A stretch of 64,000 nucleotides of DNA, taken from the NCBI RefSeq assembly GCF_029223865.1, contig NZ_CP119520.1, positions 6,572,001 to 6,636,000 on the forward strand, given 5' to 3'. Both the position numbers and the translations under genes were made by a program. The stretch comes from Telluria mixta (GTDB lineage: Bacteria > Pseudomonadota > Gammaproteobacteria > Burkholderiales > Burkholderiaceae_D). The notes under the pieces were generated by a model that worked only from the letters and a program-made list of their open reading frames with translations, was not told where the DNA came from and ran no database searches. Shown one piece after another: positions 1-8,891 of the stretch (the first letter of the stretch is position 1; every line of letters begins with the position of its first letter).

Positions 1-1769
1 GCGCCCTGCTGGACGGCCCGTGCGATGCGACGCTGCTGGCCGCCGTCCTGCTGGCGGCCGTCGCCCTCGAACGCTTTCACGGCGGCCGCCGCGCCATGCG
101 GCTGGCCGAAGCCTGCGCCGTCCGCGCCCGCCATGACGATGCGCGCGCCGTCGCCGGCGCCGTGCTGCGCGCCCACGCCACCCTCGTGCTCTCGCGCTGC
201 GCACCGCTGCGCGAAGCGGCGCTGCTGCAGGCCGAAGCCTGCCGCCTGGAGGCCGGCCGTCCCGATACCGTGGCCCGCAACGCCGTCCTGTGGACAGGCG
301 TGCGCCTGCTGTGCGGCGCGCCGTTGGCCGAACTGCTGCATTATGCCGACGCCGTCCGTCAGTCGGTCCCGTTTGGCAACGTTTCCGTCGCCACCAGCCA
401 GCTGGACAGCCGCCTCGCGCTGTACCGCGCACTGGCCGACGGCCCGCGCACGCCGTACGTGCCGGCGGTGCCCGCGGATGCCATGCAGTTCGGGTGCTGG
501 CTCGGCTGCCTGCAGGCGGCGTGGCTGCGTGGCGAAACGGGCGCGGCCCGCGCGGCACTGGCCGCCGCCCGCCAGCTCGTCACGCCGGTCACGCCGCCGT
601 GCGAGCTGCTGACTTACCACCTGTTCGGCGCATTGACGCTGGCGCGCGTGGAGCATGTACCCGGTACCACGGCCGCCCTGCGCGCGCACCGCCGCGCGCT
701 GCAGGCGTGGGCCCGGCGCGCGCCCGACGTGGCCGGCGCGATGGCGCTGCTCGCGCAAGCGGCTGAACAGGATGCGGCCGGTGCGGGCCGGGCGCTGACC
801 GCCTACGAACGTGCGGCCGCCCAGGCGCAGACGGTCGGCCAGGCGTGGATCGCCGCGCTGGCCTGGGAAGGCGCCGCCGGCCTGTGCGCCCGCGGCGGCC
901 TCGCCGGCGCGCTGCCGGGCTACCGCAAGCTCGCGCTGGACACCTGGCGCGACTGGGGCGCCCACGGCCGCGTACGCGACCTGATGCAGGCTTGGGACGC
1001 CACGCCCGCCACGCCCGACCACGACCAGCAGACGCGCGCCGCCCGCGCGGGCACGGTCGGAGAACTCGGCATCACGATCGCGCACGAGGTCAACCAGCCG
1101 CTGGCCGCGATCCTGCTGCACGCGGCCGCCGCCCGACGCTGGCTGCGCCGCGGCCAGCCCGACACGACGCGTGCGCTGGAAGCGCTGGAACAGATCAGCG
1201 CATGCGGCAGACAGGCGGGCGACATCGTGCGCAGCGTGCGCGGCCTGGCGCGGCGCGAGGGCGAAGCGGCCAGCATGTTCGCACTCGACACGGCGGTCGG
1301 CGAAGTGGCGCAACTGCTGCGCGCGCTGATGGTGCGCCAGAACGTGCATCTGGAAACCCGTCTGCTGCTGCCGGAACGCCAGATCCACGCAAGCCGCGCC
1401 CAGATCCAGCAGGTGCTCATCAACCTGCTGCTCAACGCGATCGAGGCCCTGGCCGGCGTCAGCGACCGGCCGCGCCGCATCGTGCTGGAATCCGTGCCGG
1501 CCGGCCCTGCGCTCGTCGAGCTGCGCGTGCGCGACAACGGCCCCGGCATCGCCGCCGCCGACCGCGAACGCATCTTCGACGCCCTGTATTCGACCAAGCC
1601 GCACGGCACCGGCGTCGGCCTGTCGATCAGTCGCGCCATCGTCGAAGCGCATGGCGGCCGCATCGAATGCACAGCCGCCGAGCCGCACGGTGCGCTGTTC
1701 CGGGTCGTGCTGCCCGTGCGCAGCGCGGCCGGCATCACGCCTTCCACCGAAAGCCGCAACCATGCATGA
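1..1769 (+). CDS. Sensor histidine kinase, C-terminal part (5' end outside window)
   Basis: The frame is open from the first base, so the N-terminus lies outside the window. The first ~340 visible residues are Ala/Leu-rich helical repeats like the TPR region of the trifunctional Ser/Thr kinase-ATPase-histidine kinase proteins; this resemblance is weak. A HisKA/HATPase module follows, with phospho-acceptor His in AHEVNQPLAAI (codon at 1083), N box INLLLNAIEAL, and G boxes DNGPGIAA and HGTGVGLSI. The H box is of the NtrB/FixL type. No GAF or PAS domain is visible between repeats and kinase. The stop overlaps the next start by 8 nt, so kinase and AraC gene are probably translationally coupled. 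Confidence 0.85.
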   Translation, partial: ALLDGPCDATLLAAVLLAAVALERFHGGRRAMRLAEACAVRARHDDARAVAGAVLRAHATLVLSRCAPLREAALLQAEACRLEAGRPDTVARNAVLWTGVRLLCGAPLAELLHYADAVRQSVPFGNVSVATSQLDSRLALYRALADGPRTPYVPAVPADAMQFGCWLGCLQAAWLRGETGAARAALAAARQLVTPVTPPCELLTYHLFGALTLARVEHVPGTTAALRAHRRALQAWARRAPDVAGAMALLAQAAEQDAAGAGRALTAYERAAAQAQTVGQAWIAALAWEGAAGLCARGGLAGALPGYRKLALDTWRDWGAHGRVRDLMQAWDATPATPDHDQQTRAARAGTVGELGITIAHEVNQPLAAILLHAAAARRWLRRGQPDTTRALEALEQISACGRQAGDIVRSVRGLARREGEAASMFALDTAVGEVAQLLRALMVRQNVHLETRLLLPERQIHASRAQIQQVLINLLLNAIEALAGVSDRPRRIVLESVPAGPALVELRVRDNGPGIAAADRERIFDALYSTKPHGTGVGLSISRAIVEAHGGRIECTAAEPHGALFRVVLPVRSAAGITPSTESRNHA

Positions 1770-2094
1770 CACCCCGCCCGCCGCCAACGTGGCGCGCGTC
1801 TGCCGCTACATCGACGACCACCTGACCGAGCCGCTCACGCTGGCGGACCTCGCCGGTCACGCCGGGCTGTCGCGCCACTATTTTTCGCGCCTGTTCCGCG
1901 CCACGACGGGCGACCCGCCCATGCGCTACCTGATGCGCCGGCGTCTCGAGCACGCGCGCCGGCTGCTGCTGGACCGCCGCCACAGCGTGTGCGAGATCGC
2001 CATGCTGTTGCATTTCGCCGACCAGAGCCATTTCTGCCGCAGCTTCCGCCGCAGCACGGGCCAGTCGCCGCTGCAGTACAGCCGCGCGCAGTAA
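1762..2094 (+). CDS. AraC-family DNA-binding protein, HTH domain only
   Basis: 110 residues that are almost entirely the two-helix-turn-helix AraC domain: ADLAGHAGLSRHYFSRLF is the first HTH, and IAMLLHFADQSHFCRSFRR with STGQSPLQYS is the second HTH and the family signature. No sensor or receiver domain is present. The ATG at 1762 lies inside the end of the kinase gene (ATGCATGA overlap), which picks this start over an earlier in-frame ATG at 1651. The coupling suggests it is the output of the kinase or is co-regulated with it, although it has no receiver domain to phosphorylate. Confidence 0.85.
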   Translation: MHDTPPAANVARVCRYIDDHLTEPLTLADLAGHAGLSRHYFSRLFRATTGDPPMRYLMRRRLEHARRLLLDRRHSVCEIAMLLHFADQSHFCRSFRRSTGQSPLQYSRAQ

Positions 2095-2118
2095 TATATT
2101 TACATTCTGGAGGAAACC

Positions 2119-3981
2119 ATGAAACCACCTGCCATCGCCGACCTGATCCTCACCAACGGCCGCTTCCACACACTGGACCGCACCAACCCGCAGGCGGACG
2201 CGGTCGCCATCGCCGACGGCCGCTTCGTCGCCGTCGGGGCCGCCGCCGACGTCATGCGCCACCGCGGCGACGCGACCCGCGTGATCGACCTGGACGGCCA
2301 CACCGTCATCCCGGGCCTGAACGACTCGCACCTGCACCTGATCCGCGGCGGCCTGAATTACAACCTCGAACTGCGCTGGGAAGGCGTGCCGTCGCTGGCC
2401 GATGCGCTGCGCATGCTGAAGGAGCAGGCTGACCGCACCCCGAACCCGCAATGGGTACGCGTGGTCGGCGGCTGGAACGAATTCCAGTTCGCGGAACAGC
2501 GCATGCCGACCCTCGAGGAACTCAACGCGGCCGCACCCGACACGCCCGTGTTCGTGCTGCACCTGTACGACCGCGCCCTGCTCAACCGCGCCGCGCTGCG
2601 CGCCGTCGGCTACGACAAGACGACGCCGAACCCGCCGGGCGGAGAGATCGTGCGCGACGCCGCCGGCAACCCGACCGGCATGCTGATCGCGCGCCCCAAC
2701 GCGATGATCCTGTACGCCACGCTGGCCAAGGGTCCGAAGCTGCCGCTCGAACAGCAGATCAATTCGACGCGCCACTTCATGCGCGAACTGAACCGCCTCG
2801 GTCTCACGAGCGCCATCGACGCGGGCGGCGGTTTCCAGAATTATCCCGAGGATTACCAGGTCGTCGAACAATTGGCCGCGCAAGACCAGCTGACCATCCG
2901 CATCGCCTACAACCTGTTCACGCAGAACAAGGGCAAGGAGCTCGACGATTTCAAGAAGTGGACGGAGATGGTGACGCCGGGCCAGGGCAGCGACTGGTAC
3001 CGCCACAACGGCGCGGGCGAGATGCTCGTGTTTTCCGCCGCCGACTTCGAAGACTTCCTGGAACCGCGCCCGGACCTGCCGGCCGGCATGGAAGCGGAAC
3101 TGGAACAGGTCGTGCGCCACCTCGTGTCGAGCCGCTGGCCGTTCCGCCTGCACGCGACGTACGACGAATCCATCTCGCGCATGCTGGACGTGTTCGAGAA
3201 GGTCGACCGCGAGATCCCGTTCAATGGCCTGCGCTGGATGTTCGACCACGCCGAGACCATCACCCCGCGCAACATCGAGCGCGTCAAAGCGCTGGGCGGC
3301 GGCATCGCGATCCAGCACCGCATGGCCTTCCAGGGCGAATACTTCGTCGACCGCTACGGCGCCAAGGCGGCCGAATCGACGCCGCCGATCAAGCGCATGC
3401 TGGATGCGGGCGTGCCCGTCGGCGCCGGCACGGACGCGACCCGCGTGGCGAGCTACAACCCGTGGACGGCGTTGTACTGGCTCGTCTCCGGCCGCACCGT
3501 CGGCGGCCTGCGCCTGTACGATGCCGGCTCGCGTCTCGACCGCCACACGGCGCTCGAATTGTGGACCGCGGGCAGCGCCTGGTTCTCCAGCGAGCAGGGT
3601 CAGAAAGGCCGCATCCAGGCAGGCATGCTGGCCGACCTCGCGGTGCTGTCCGCCGACTACTTCCGCGTGGACGAGGAAGCCATCAAGGCCATCGAATCCG
3701 TGCTGACCGTCGTGGGCGGGCGCATCGTGTACGGCCAGGGTCCGTTCGACAAGCTGGCTCCGCCGGCCATTCCCGTGCTGCCCGAGTGGTCGCCCGTCGC
3801 GAAGGTGCCGGGCCATTACCGCCCCGCCCAGCAAGCGGTTGCCGCGAAACTGCCCCACCAGTGCCGCGGCGCCTGTTCCGTGCACGCGCATGCGCACGAC
3901 CGCGCCCGCAAGTCGGACGTGCCGGTGTCGGATTTCAGCGCGTTCTGGGGCGCGTTCGGCTGCAGCTGCTTTGCGTTCTGA
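2119..3981 (+). CDS. Amidohydrolase family protein (YtcJ-like)
   Basis: 620 residues. The N-terminal beta-sandwich ADLILTNGRFHTLD and metal-site motif PGLNDSHLHL (near residue 75) place it in the amidohydrolase_3/YtcJ branch of metal-dependent hydrolases. Later motifs fit the barrel: HATYDES, FDHAETITP and GAGTDATRVASYNP with its metal Asp. The C-terminal sandwich (GMLADLAVLSADYFRVDEE) returns near residue 520. A further ~70-residue tail holds several Cys and His (HQCRGACSVHAHAHD, FGCSCFAF); it may bind metal and is unusual. A strong GGAGG lies just before the start. Substrate cannot be read from sequence; no secretion signal is seen. Confidence 0.88.
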   Translation: MKPPAIADLILTNGRFHTLDRTNPQADAVAIADGRFVAVGAAADVMRHRGDATRVIDLDGHTVIPGLNDSHLHLIRGGLNYNLELRWEGVPSLADALRMLKEQADRTPNPQWVRVVGGWNEFQFAEQRMPTLEELNAAAPDTPVFVLHLYDRALLNRAALRAVGYDKTTPNPPGGEIVRDAAGNPTGMLIARPNAMILYATLAKGPKLPLEQQINSTRHFMRELNRLGLTSAIDAGGGFQNYPEDYQVVEQLAAQDQLTIRIAYNLFTQNKGKELDDFKKWTEMVTPGQGSDWYRHNGAGEMLVFSAADFEDFLEPRPDLPAGMEAELEQVVRHLVSSRWPFRLHATYDESISRMLDVFEKVDREIPFNGLRWMFDHAETITPRNIERVKALGGGIAIQHRMAFQGEYFVDRYGAKAAESTPPIKRMLDAGVPVGAGTDATRVASYNPWTALYWLVSGRTVGGLRLYDAGSRLDRHTALELWTAGSAWFSSEQGQKGRIQAGMLADLAVLSADYFRVDEEAIKAIESVLTVVGGRIVYGQGPFDKLAPPAIPVLPEWSPVAKVPGHYRPAQQAVAAKLPHQCRGACSVHAHAHDRARKSDVPVSDFSAFWGAFGCSCFAF

Positions 3982-3991
3982 GGAGGCCCGT

Positions 3992-4699
3992 ATGCATCTA
4001 TCCATGAAACCCGGCGACCTGACGCTCGGCGTCGGCCTCGGCCTGCTGGCCGGCTACATCGACACGTCGGCATTCGTCGGCCTGTTCGGCCTGTTCACGG
4101 CGCACGTGACGGGCAACTTCGTCCTCATCGGCAGCGAGCTCGCACGGCCGTCGCACGCCGGCGTGCTGCCGCTGAAATTCCTCGCGATTCCCGCGTTCGC
4201 GGCCGGCGTCGTCGTGGCGCGCCTGATGGACGTGCGCTGCGCGCGCCTCGGCCACAATCCGGCCCGTCCGCTGCTGGGCATGCAGTTCGTACTGCTGGCG
4301 CTGTTCACGATCGCGGGCCTCGCCGCGTCACCGCTGGCCGGTCCCGAAGCGCCGCTCGTCCTCGTGACCGGCATGCTGGGCACGGCCGCGATGGGCGTGC
4401 AGAACGCCGTCGGCAAGCTGCAGCTGGGCCGCATCGCGCCGACCACGGTCATGACCGGCAACGTGACGGAACTGCTGATCGACATGACGGACCTGGCCAC
4501 GGGCCGCGCCACACCGGCCGTCAAGGCGCGCTTCGTGAAGTTCTTCTGGCCCGTGCTCGCGTTCGCGCTCGGCTGCATCGCGGGCGGCATGGCGTGGATG
4601 GCGGTCGGGTTCTGGTGCTTCCTGCCCGCGCTCGCGCTGCTCGCGTGGCTCGTGCTGCTGGACTGGCCGGCCCTCGAAGCGGCACCTGCAGCCGCGTGA
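3992..4699 (+). CDS. DUF1275 (YoaK-like) membrane protein
   Basis: 235 residues with about six hydrophobic segments. LGLLAGYIDTSAFVGLFGLF, then TAHVTGNFVLIGSEL near the N-terminus, is the hallmark of the DUF1275/YoaK family, as is TTVMTGNVTELLIDM in the middle. Function in the family is not established; it is an inner-membrane protein. ATG at 3992 follows an AGGAGG ribosome site that overlaps the amidohydrolase stop, so the two genes are probably one transcript. A second ATG at 4004 is possible. Confidence 0.88.
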   Translation: MHLSMKPGDLTLGVGLGLLAGYIDTSAFVGLFGLFTAHVTGNFVLIGSELARPSHAGVLPLKFLAIPAFAAGVVVARLMDVRCARLGHNPARPLLGMQFVLLALFTIAGLAASPLAGPEAPLVLVTGMLGTAAMGVQNAVGKLQLGRIAPTTVMTGNVTELLIDMTDLATGRATPAVKARFVKFFWPVLAFALGCIAGGMAWMAVGFWCFLPALALLAWLVLLDWPALEAAPAAA

Positions 4700-4712
4700 T
4701 CCCTACATTCCG

Positions 4713-4734
4713 GCGAGTGGTTTTTACCGCTCGC
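4713..4734 (+). terminator. Weak hairpin after DUF1275 gene
   Basis: GCGAGTGG and CCGCTCGC pair as an 8-bp stem (one G-U pair in RNA) around a TTTTTA loop. There is no T tract after it, so termination is uncertain. Confidence 0.3.
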
Positions 4735-4800
4735 ATCGGGCATCGTAGTACCTGAACATCGGTTCATCACAACAACATCCAAACGAGAAGGGAAAACGAT

Positions 4801-5763
4801 ATGAACGATATGAACGATATGAACGCCAAGCGCCGCAGCATGCTGGGCGGCGCCGCCGCGCTGCCCCTGGCCATGATGGCTGTCGCCGGATCGGCCCAGG
4901 CCGCGACGGAACCGAAAGGCGGCGCCGCCCGCATGACGTCGAGCTTCGTGCGCACGAAGGACGGCGTCGACATCTTCTACAAGGACTGGGGCAGCGGCAC
5001 GCCGATCGTGTTCTCGCACGGCTGGCCGCTGAGCTCGGACGACTGGGATTCGCAGATGATGTACTTCGTGCAGCGCGGTTTCCGCGTGATCGCGCACGAC
5101 CGCCGCGGCCACGGCCGTTCCACGCAGGTCGGCTCCGGCCACGACATGGACCACTACGCCGACGACCTCGCGGCCGTCGTCCAGCACCTGGACCTGAAAG
5201 GCGCGATCCACGTCGGCCACTCGACGGGCGGCGGCGAAGTCGTGCGCTACCTGGCGCGCCACGGCCAGTCGCGCGCATCGAAAGCCGTGCTGATCGCGGC
5301 CGTGCCGCCGATCATGGTCAAGACCGCCGCCAACCCGGGCGGCCTGCCGAAGGACGTGTTCGACGGCATCCAGCAGCAGGTGGCGACGAACCGCGCGCAG
5401 TTCTACCGCGACCTGCCGTCCGGCCCGTTCTACGGCTTCAACCGTCCGGGCGTGAAGCCGCAGGAAGGCATCATCCAGAACTGGTGGCGCCAGGGCATGA
5501 TGGGCGGCGCCAAGGCCCATTATGATGGCGTGGTCGCGTTCTCGCAGACCGACTTCACGGCGGACCTCAAGAAGATCACCCTGCCCGTCCTGGTCCAGCA
5601 CGGCGACGACGACCAGATCGTGCCGTACGCCGACTCCGGCGTGCTGTCCGCCAAGCTGCTCCCGAACGGCACGCTGAAGACCTATAAAGGCTTCCCGCAC
5701 GGGATGCCGACCACGCACGCGGACGTCATCAACGCCGACATCCTCGCCTTCATCAAGGGTTGA
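4801..5763 (+). CDS. Secreted alpha/beta hydrolase, chloroperoxidase/perhydrolase type
   Basis: 320 residues. The N-terminus has twin Arg (KRRSMLGG), a hydrophobic run and a SAQAA cleavage-like site, so Tat export is likely. The fold is the non-heme haloperoxidase branch: oxyanion region [11 protein letters not shown], nucleophile elbow VGHSTGGGE, acid in [10 protein letters not shown] and catalytic His in KGFPHGMP. The first codons are a 9-bp tandem repeat (ATGAACGAT), giving three in-frame ATGs at 4801, 4810 and 4819; the purine-rich GAGAAGGG upstream suits the first. The true substrate is unknown; such enzymes are often esterases that show perhydrolase side activity. Confidence 0.85.
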   Translation: MNDMNDMNAKRRSMLGGAAALPLAMMAVAGSAQAATEPKGGAARMTSSFVRTKDGVDIFYKDWGSGTPIVFSHGWPLSSDDWDSQMMYFVQRGFRVIAHDRRGHGRSTQVGSGHDMDHYADDLAAVVQHLDLKGAIHVGHSTGGGEVVRYLARHGQSRASKAVLIAAVPPIMVKTAANPGGLPKDVFDGIQQQVATNRAQFYRDLPSGPFYGFNRPGVKPQEGIIQNWWRQGMMGGAKAHYDGVVAFSQTDFTADLKKITLPVLVQHGDDDQIVPYADSGVLSAKLLPNGTLKTYKGFPHGMPTTHADVINADILAFIKG

Positions 5764-5770
5764 TGTGTGA

Positions 5771-5799
5771 ACGTGATCCGGCCGCGCGCCGGATCACGT
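5771..5799 (+). terminator. 12-bp perfect stem-loop after hydrolase gene
   Basis: ACGTGATCCGGC pairs perfectly with GCCGGATCACGT around a 5-nt loop, 8 nt after the stop codon. No T run follows. It may work as a terminator or as a 3' mRNA-protecting hairpin. Confidence 0.55.
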
Positions 5800-5874
5800 G
5801 ACAATGTGTGAGCCTCTGCCCTGCCACGTTCGGTAGAATCGGATATGTTATCGATATCCACGACAGGCCAGCAC

Positions 5875-6624
5875 ATGTTGATTCCGTTCCGGCGCATCGC
5901 GATCTGCGCCGTCGTCTCGTACCTCGCGGCGGCGCCGGCGTTCGCCGACGAGGTCCGTTTCGCTGGCCCGTTGACGATGAAATCGGTCGACGAGTTCATC
6001 CGGCTGAACGACGACAAACCGGTCACGCTGCTGTCCATTTTCTCGCCCGGCGGCATCCTCGGCGCCGGCATCAAGCTGGGCAGGTGGGTGCGGCAGAAGA
6101 ACGCCGACGTCCGGGTCACGTTCTACTGCGCTTCCGCCTGCGCGAATTATGTGTTCACCGCCGGCAGGAAAAAGATCATCGCGCGGGACAGCCTCGTGAT
6201 GTGGCATGGCGGCACGCAGGCATGGGAATTCACCGAAATCATCGACGAGTTGCGCAGGCAGGCCGCGCAAGCGATGCCGCCCGACGCCGATCCCTACGCG
6301 AAGTTCGCCGTTGCGAACCTCAGGCGCTACTGGTCGGTCGCCGAACAGCGCGAGCTGGAGACCGCGTATTTCAAGGAGATCGCGTTCGACGGCGCGCTCG
6401 TCCTGCTCGGGTCCCAGCCCGTCCACTACGATACGGAATGGTGGACCGCCACGGTCGGCGTCATGGAAAAATACGGCATCAAGGATGTCGAAGCGCCCGA
6501 CGGTTATGGCACCGTGGACTATGTGAAGAAATCGATCTTCTGGAAGCTGTTCTTCAAGGATGCCCGGGTGACGTTCGAGCTCGACCCGGACGGCAAAATC
6601 GTCGCGGTCCCCGTGACCCGGTAG
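5875..6624 (+). CDS. Periplasmic protein with ClpP/SppA-like fold
   Basis: About 249 residues. MLIPFRRIAICAVVSYLAAAPAFAD is a clear signal peptide, which selects the ATG at 5875 over one 30 nt upstream. The body resembles the serine-protease crotonase/ClpP-like fold: FSPGGILGAGIKLGRWVRQ, then FYCASACANYVFTAG with a candidate nucleophile Ser, then a His in MWHGG. Proteins of this kind are often annotated as predicted periplasmic proteins (COG3904-like). Whether it is an active protease is not known. It is a lone gene, convergent with the response regulator that follows 2 nt later. Confidence 0.72.
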   Translation: MLIPFRRIAICAVVSYLAAAPAFADEVRFAGPLTMKSVDEFIRLNDDKPVTLLSIFSPGGILGAGIKLGRWVRQKNADVRVTFYCASACANYVFTAGRKKIIARDSLVMWHGGTQAWEFTEIIDELRRQAAQAMPPDADPYAKFAVANLRRYWSVAEQRELETAYFKEIAFDGALVLLGSQPVHYDTEWWTATVGVMEKYGIKDVEAPDGYGTVDYVKKSIFWKLFFKDARVTFELDPDGKIVAVPVTR

Positions 6625-6626
6625 CC

Positions 6627-7250
6627 TCAACGGCTGCGCACGCTCTCGATGCCGAGCTTCTCGGCCATGCGCACCAGTTCGGCCAGCGTGCGCGTCTGCA
6701 TCTTCTGCATCAGGTTGCGCTTGTGGACCTTGGCCATGATCTCGCTGATGCCCATCTCGTCCGCGATCTGCTTGTTCAACAACCCGCCGATGGCGAGCCC
6801 GAACACCTCGCGCTCGCGCGGCGTGAGCTGAGCGTGGCGGCGCGCCAGTTCGTCGACTTCGCTGCGCTGCGCGATGCGGCTCGCATCGCTGGCCAGCGCC
6901 TCGTCGACGGCGGCCAGCAGCGCGTCCGGATCGACGGGCTTGGTGAGGAATTCGTTGGCGCCGGCCTTCATCGCGGCCACGGACAGCGGGATCGTGCCGT
7001 GGCCGGTCAGGAAGATGACGGGGAGCGCCAGGTGGCGCTCTGCCATGTGCTGCAGCACGCTCATGCCGTCCAGCTGCGGCATCTGCATGTCGAGGATCAG
7101 GCAGGCCGGCACGGGCGGTGCCGGCTGCACGAGGAAGTCGGCGGCGTCGGCGAACGCGCGCACGTCGTACCCCTCCGCCTCGAGCAGGTGTTCGAGGCCG
7201 GAACGCACGTTCGCATCGTCGTCCACCACCATCACCATCCGCTCGCCCAT
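6627..7250 (-). CDS. FixJ/NarL-type response regulator (REC + LuxR HTH)
   Basis: 207 residues. The receiver domain has MVVDDD, phospho-acceptor Asp in LILDMQMP, LTGHG and KPVD. The C-terminal LuxR-type HTH reads LTPREREVFGLAIGGLLNKQIADEMGIS with a recognition helix after it. This is the FixJ/TodT architecture. The start at 7250 follows a strong GAGGAGGC. A stand-alone receiver gene lies 68 bp upstream on the same strand, so the two probably serve one pathway. Their histidine kinase is not adjacent. Confidence 0.92.
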   Translation of the reverse strand: MGERMVMVVDDDANVRSGLEHLLEAEGYDVRAFADAADFLVQPAPPVPACLILDMQMPQLDGMSVLQHMAERHLALPVIFLTGHGTIPLSVAAMKAGANEFLTKPVDPDALLAAVDEALASDASRIAQRSEVDELARRHAQLTPREREVFGLAIGGLLNKQIADEMGISEIMAKVHKRNLMQKMQTRTLAELVRMAEKLGIESVRSR

Positions 7251-7318
7251 GCCTGCCTCCTCGTCTGTTGCAGACGCAAGCATAGCGGAAAATACCGGGT
7301 TGTGCGGAGGCGCGGCCA

Positions 7319-7714
7319 TCACTGGATGGCGTCCGGCGGCACCGGGATCGAATCGATCAGCGCCAGCAGGCAGTCGGCGTCGACCGGCTTGAGCAGCAGC
7401 GTCAGCGCGCCGACGCTGCCCGCGCGCTGGACGAGCGCCGGATCGTCGTCGCCCGTAATGAAGATGACGGGCAGGCTCGGCGCCAGCGCGCGCAGGCTTT
7501 CGCGCAGCGCGAAGCCGTCCGGTATGCCGATGTGGATGTCGAGCACGGCGCAATGGGCGCGCACGGGGTCGCAGCCATCGAGCGCGGCGGCCGCGCTGCA
7601 GAAGCCTTCGGCCGCGTAGCCGGCCGCGCGCAGCAGGCCGAGCATGCCGGTGCGGACGGTGTCGTCGTCGTCGACCACCAGCACGGTCTGGCTGCCGTCA
7701 GGCTGCGCGATCAT
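7319..7714 (-). CDS. Stand-alone response regulator receiver protein
   Basis: 131 residues, a single REC domain: VLVVDDDDTV acidic pocket, Asp in CAVLDIHIG, FITGDDD, and KPVDADCLLAL with the conserved Lys. No output domain is present, so it acts through protein contact or as a phosphorelay intermediate. It overlaps the XapX gene upstream by 17 nt and precedes the FixJ-type regulator, so the three minus-strand genes are probably one unit. Confidence 0.9.
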   Translation of the reverse strand: MIAQPDGSQTVLVVDDDDTVRTGMLGLLRAAGYAAEGFCSAAAALDGCDPVRAHCAVLDIHIGIPDGFALRESLRALAPSLPVIFITGDDDPALVQRAGSVGALTLLLKPVDADCLLALIDSIPVPPDAIQ

Positions 7715-7976
7715 GGCCGGCCTTGTTGTCCGTCGTCGGTGCGGGCGGCGGCGTCACGCCGCTGATGCTGCTCACGCACTCGCTGCGAAACCAGGAAATG
7801 GTGACGGGCTCGCCGGAGATCAGGCGCTTGGCGATGGGCACGGCCTGCTCGCCCACGAGCATGCCGAACAGGCCGATCAGCGCGATCGCGGGCGGCGCCG
7901 GAGAACGGACCTGCAGCAATGCGTAGATGCAGCCGACCAGCAGGCCGACTGCCAAGGAAACCAGGTAGAACTTCAT
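7698..7976 (-). CDS. XapX domain small membrane protein
   Basis: 92 residues. Two short hydrophobic helices (FYLVSLAVGLLVGCIYALL and AIALIGLFGMLVGEQAVP) match the XapX/DUF1427 family, whose function is unknown. A ~40-residue hydrophilic tail follows. The start at 7976 was chosen because the helix begins directly there, as in the family. It leads the minus-strand unit with the two response regulators. Confidence 0.82.
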   Translation of the reverse strand: MKFYLVSLAVGLLVGCIYALLQVRSPAPPAIALIGLFGMLVGEQAVPIAKRLISGEPVTISWFRSECVSSISGVTPPPAPTTDNKAGHDRAA

Positions 7977-8071
7977 ACATCCCCCTGTGGATGAATGGCG
8001 GGAGCGGCCCCGGACCGGATAGGCGCGGGGCCGCGGATGCGCATGCCGGGTTGGCCGGCGCACGCAAAAAA

Positions 8072-8758
8072 TCAGCGTGCTGGTACCGGCGCCAGCGTTT
8101 CGTGGCTGGTGGTGCCGCGCTGCGGTGCCTTGTGCACCATCGTGTACGCGTAGTCGATGCCCATGCCGTACGCGCCCGAGTGCTCCTTGGCGATGCCGGT
8201 CACGGCGTCATAGGTGTCCTTGTGCGCCCAGTCCCGCTGCCACTCCAGCAGCACCTGCTGCCAGGTCACCGGCACGACGCCGGCCTGGATCATGCGCTGC
8301 ATGGCGTAGTCGTGAGCTTCCTTGGTCGTGCCGCCCGAGGCGTCCGCGACCATGTAGATCTCGTAGCCGCCTTCCAGCATCGCGCACAGGGCGAAGGTGG
8401 TGTTGCAGACTTCCGTCCACAGGCCGGCGACGACGATCTTCTTGCGGCCGTTGGCAGCCAGCGCGTCGCGCACTTTCTGGTCGTCCCACGAGTTCATCGA
8501 GGTGCGCTCGAGGATGGGCTGGTTCGGGAACACGTCCAGCAGTTCCGGGTAGGTGTAGCCCGAGAAGCCTTGCGTCTCGACGGTGGTGATGGTCGTCGGG
8601 ATGTTGAACGTGCGGGCGGCCTTGGCGAGGCCGACGGTGTTGTTCTTCAGGACCTGGCGGTCGATGGACTGCACGCCGAATGCCATCTGCGGCTGGTGAT
8701 CGATGAAGATGATCTGGCTGTTCTGCGGCGTCAGCACTTCGAGTTTTGGATTGCTCAT
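8072..8758 (-). CDS. Isochorismatase-like cysteine hydrolase (YcaC type)
   Basis: 228 residues. The catalytic Asp is in IIFIDHQPQ near residue 20 and the nucleophile Cys in GLWTEVCNTTFAL, as in the isochorismatase-like hydrolase superfamily. The length and the SGGTTKEAHDYAMQRMIQAG stretch fit the YcaC subgroup, whose substrate is unknown. The start at 8758 follows an AGAGGATC ribosome site. The gene stands alone, divergent from the sensor kinase pseudogene. Confidence 0.88.
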   Translation of the reverse strand: MSNPKLEVLTPQNSQIIFIDHQPQMAFGVQSIDRQVLKNNTVGLAKAARTFNIPTTITTVETQGFSGYTYPELLDVFPNQPILERTSMNSWDDQKVRDALAANGRKKIVVAGLWTEVCNTTFALCAMLEGGYEIYMVADASGGTTKEAHDYAMQRMIQAGVVPVTWQQVLLEWQRDWAHKDTYDAVTGIAKEHSGAYGMGIDYAYTMVHKAPQRGTTSHETLAPVPAR

Positions 8759-8891
8759 GGGATGATCCTCTGAGAGGGATTGGTGGATAAGCGGTGGTGC
8801 ACCTACGAAGTCATGGTAGTCCCCCGCCCTGCGCATCGCCAGTATCCGTTCGTATAGGCGCGCAGTTGCCGCGTGCTTTACAATCCGACGA

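Noticed and set aside
1735..4005. Long open frame on the minus strand opposite the amidohydrolase
   Set aside because: His/Arg/Val-rich composition with no motif; it is the antisense shadow of a GC-rich gene with clear domains.
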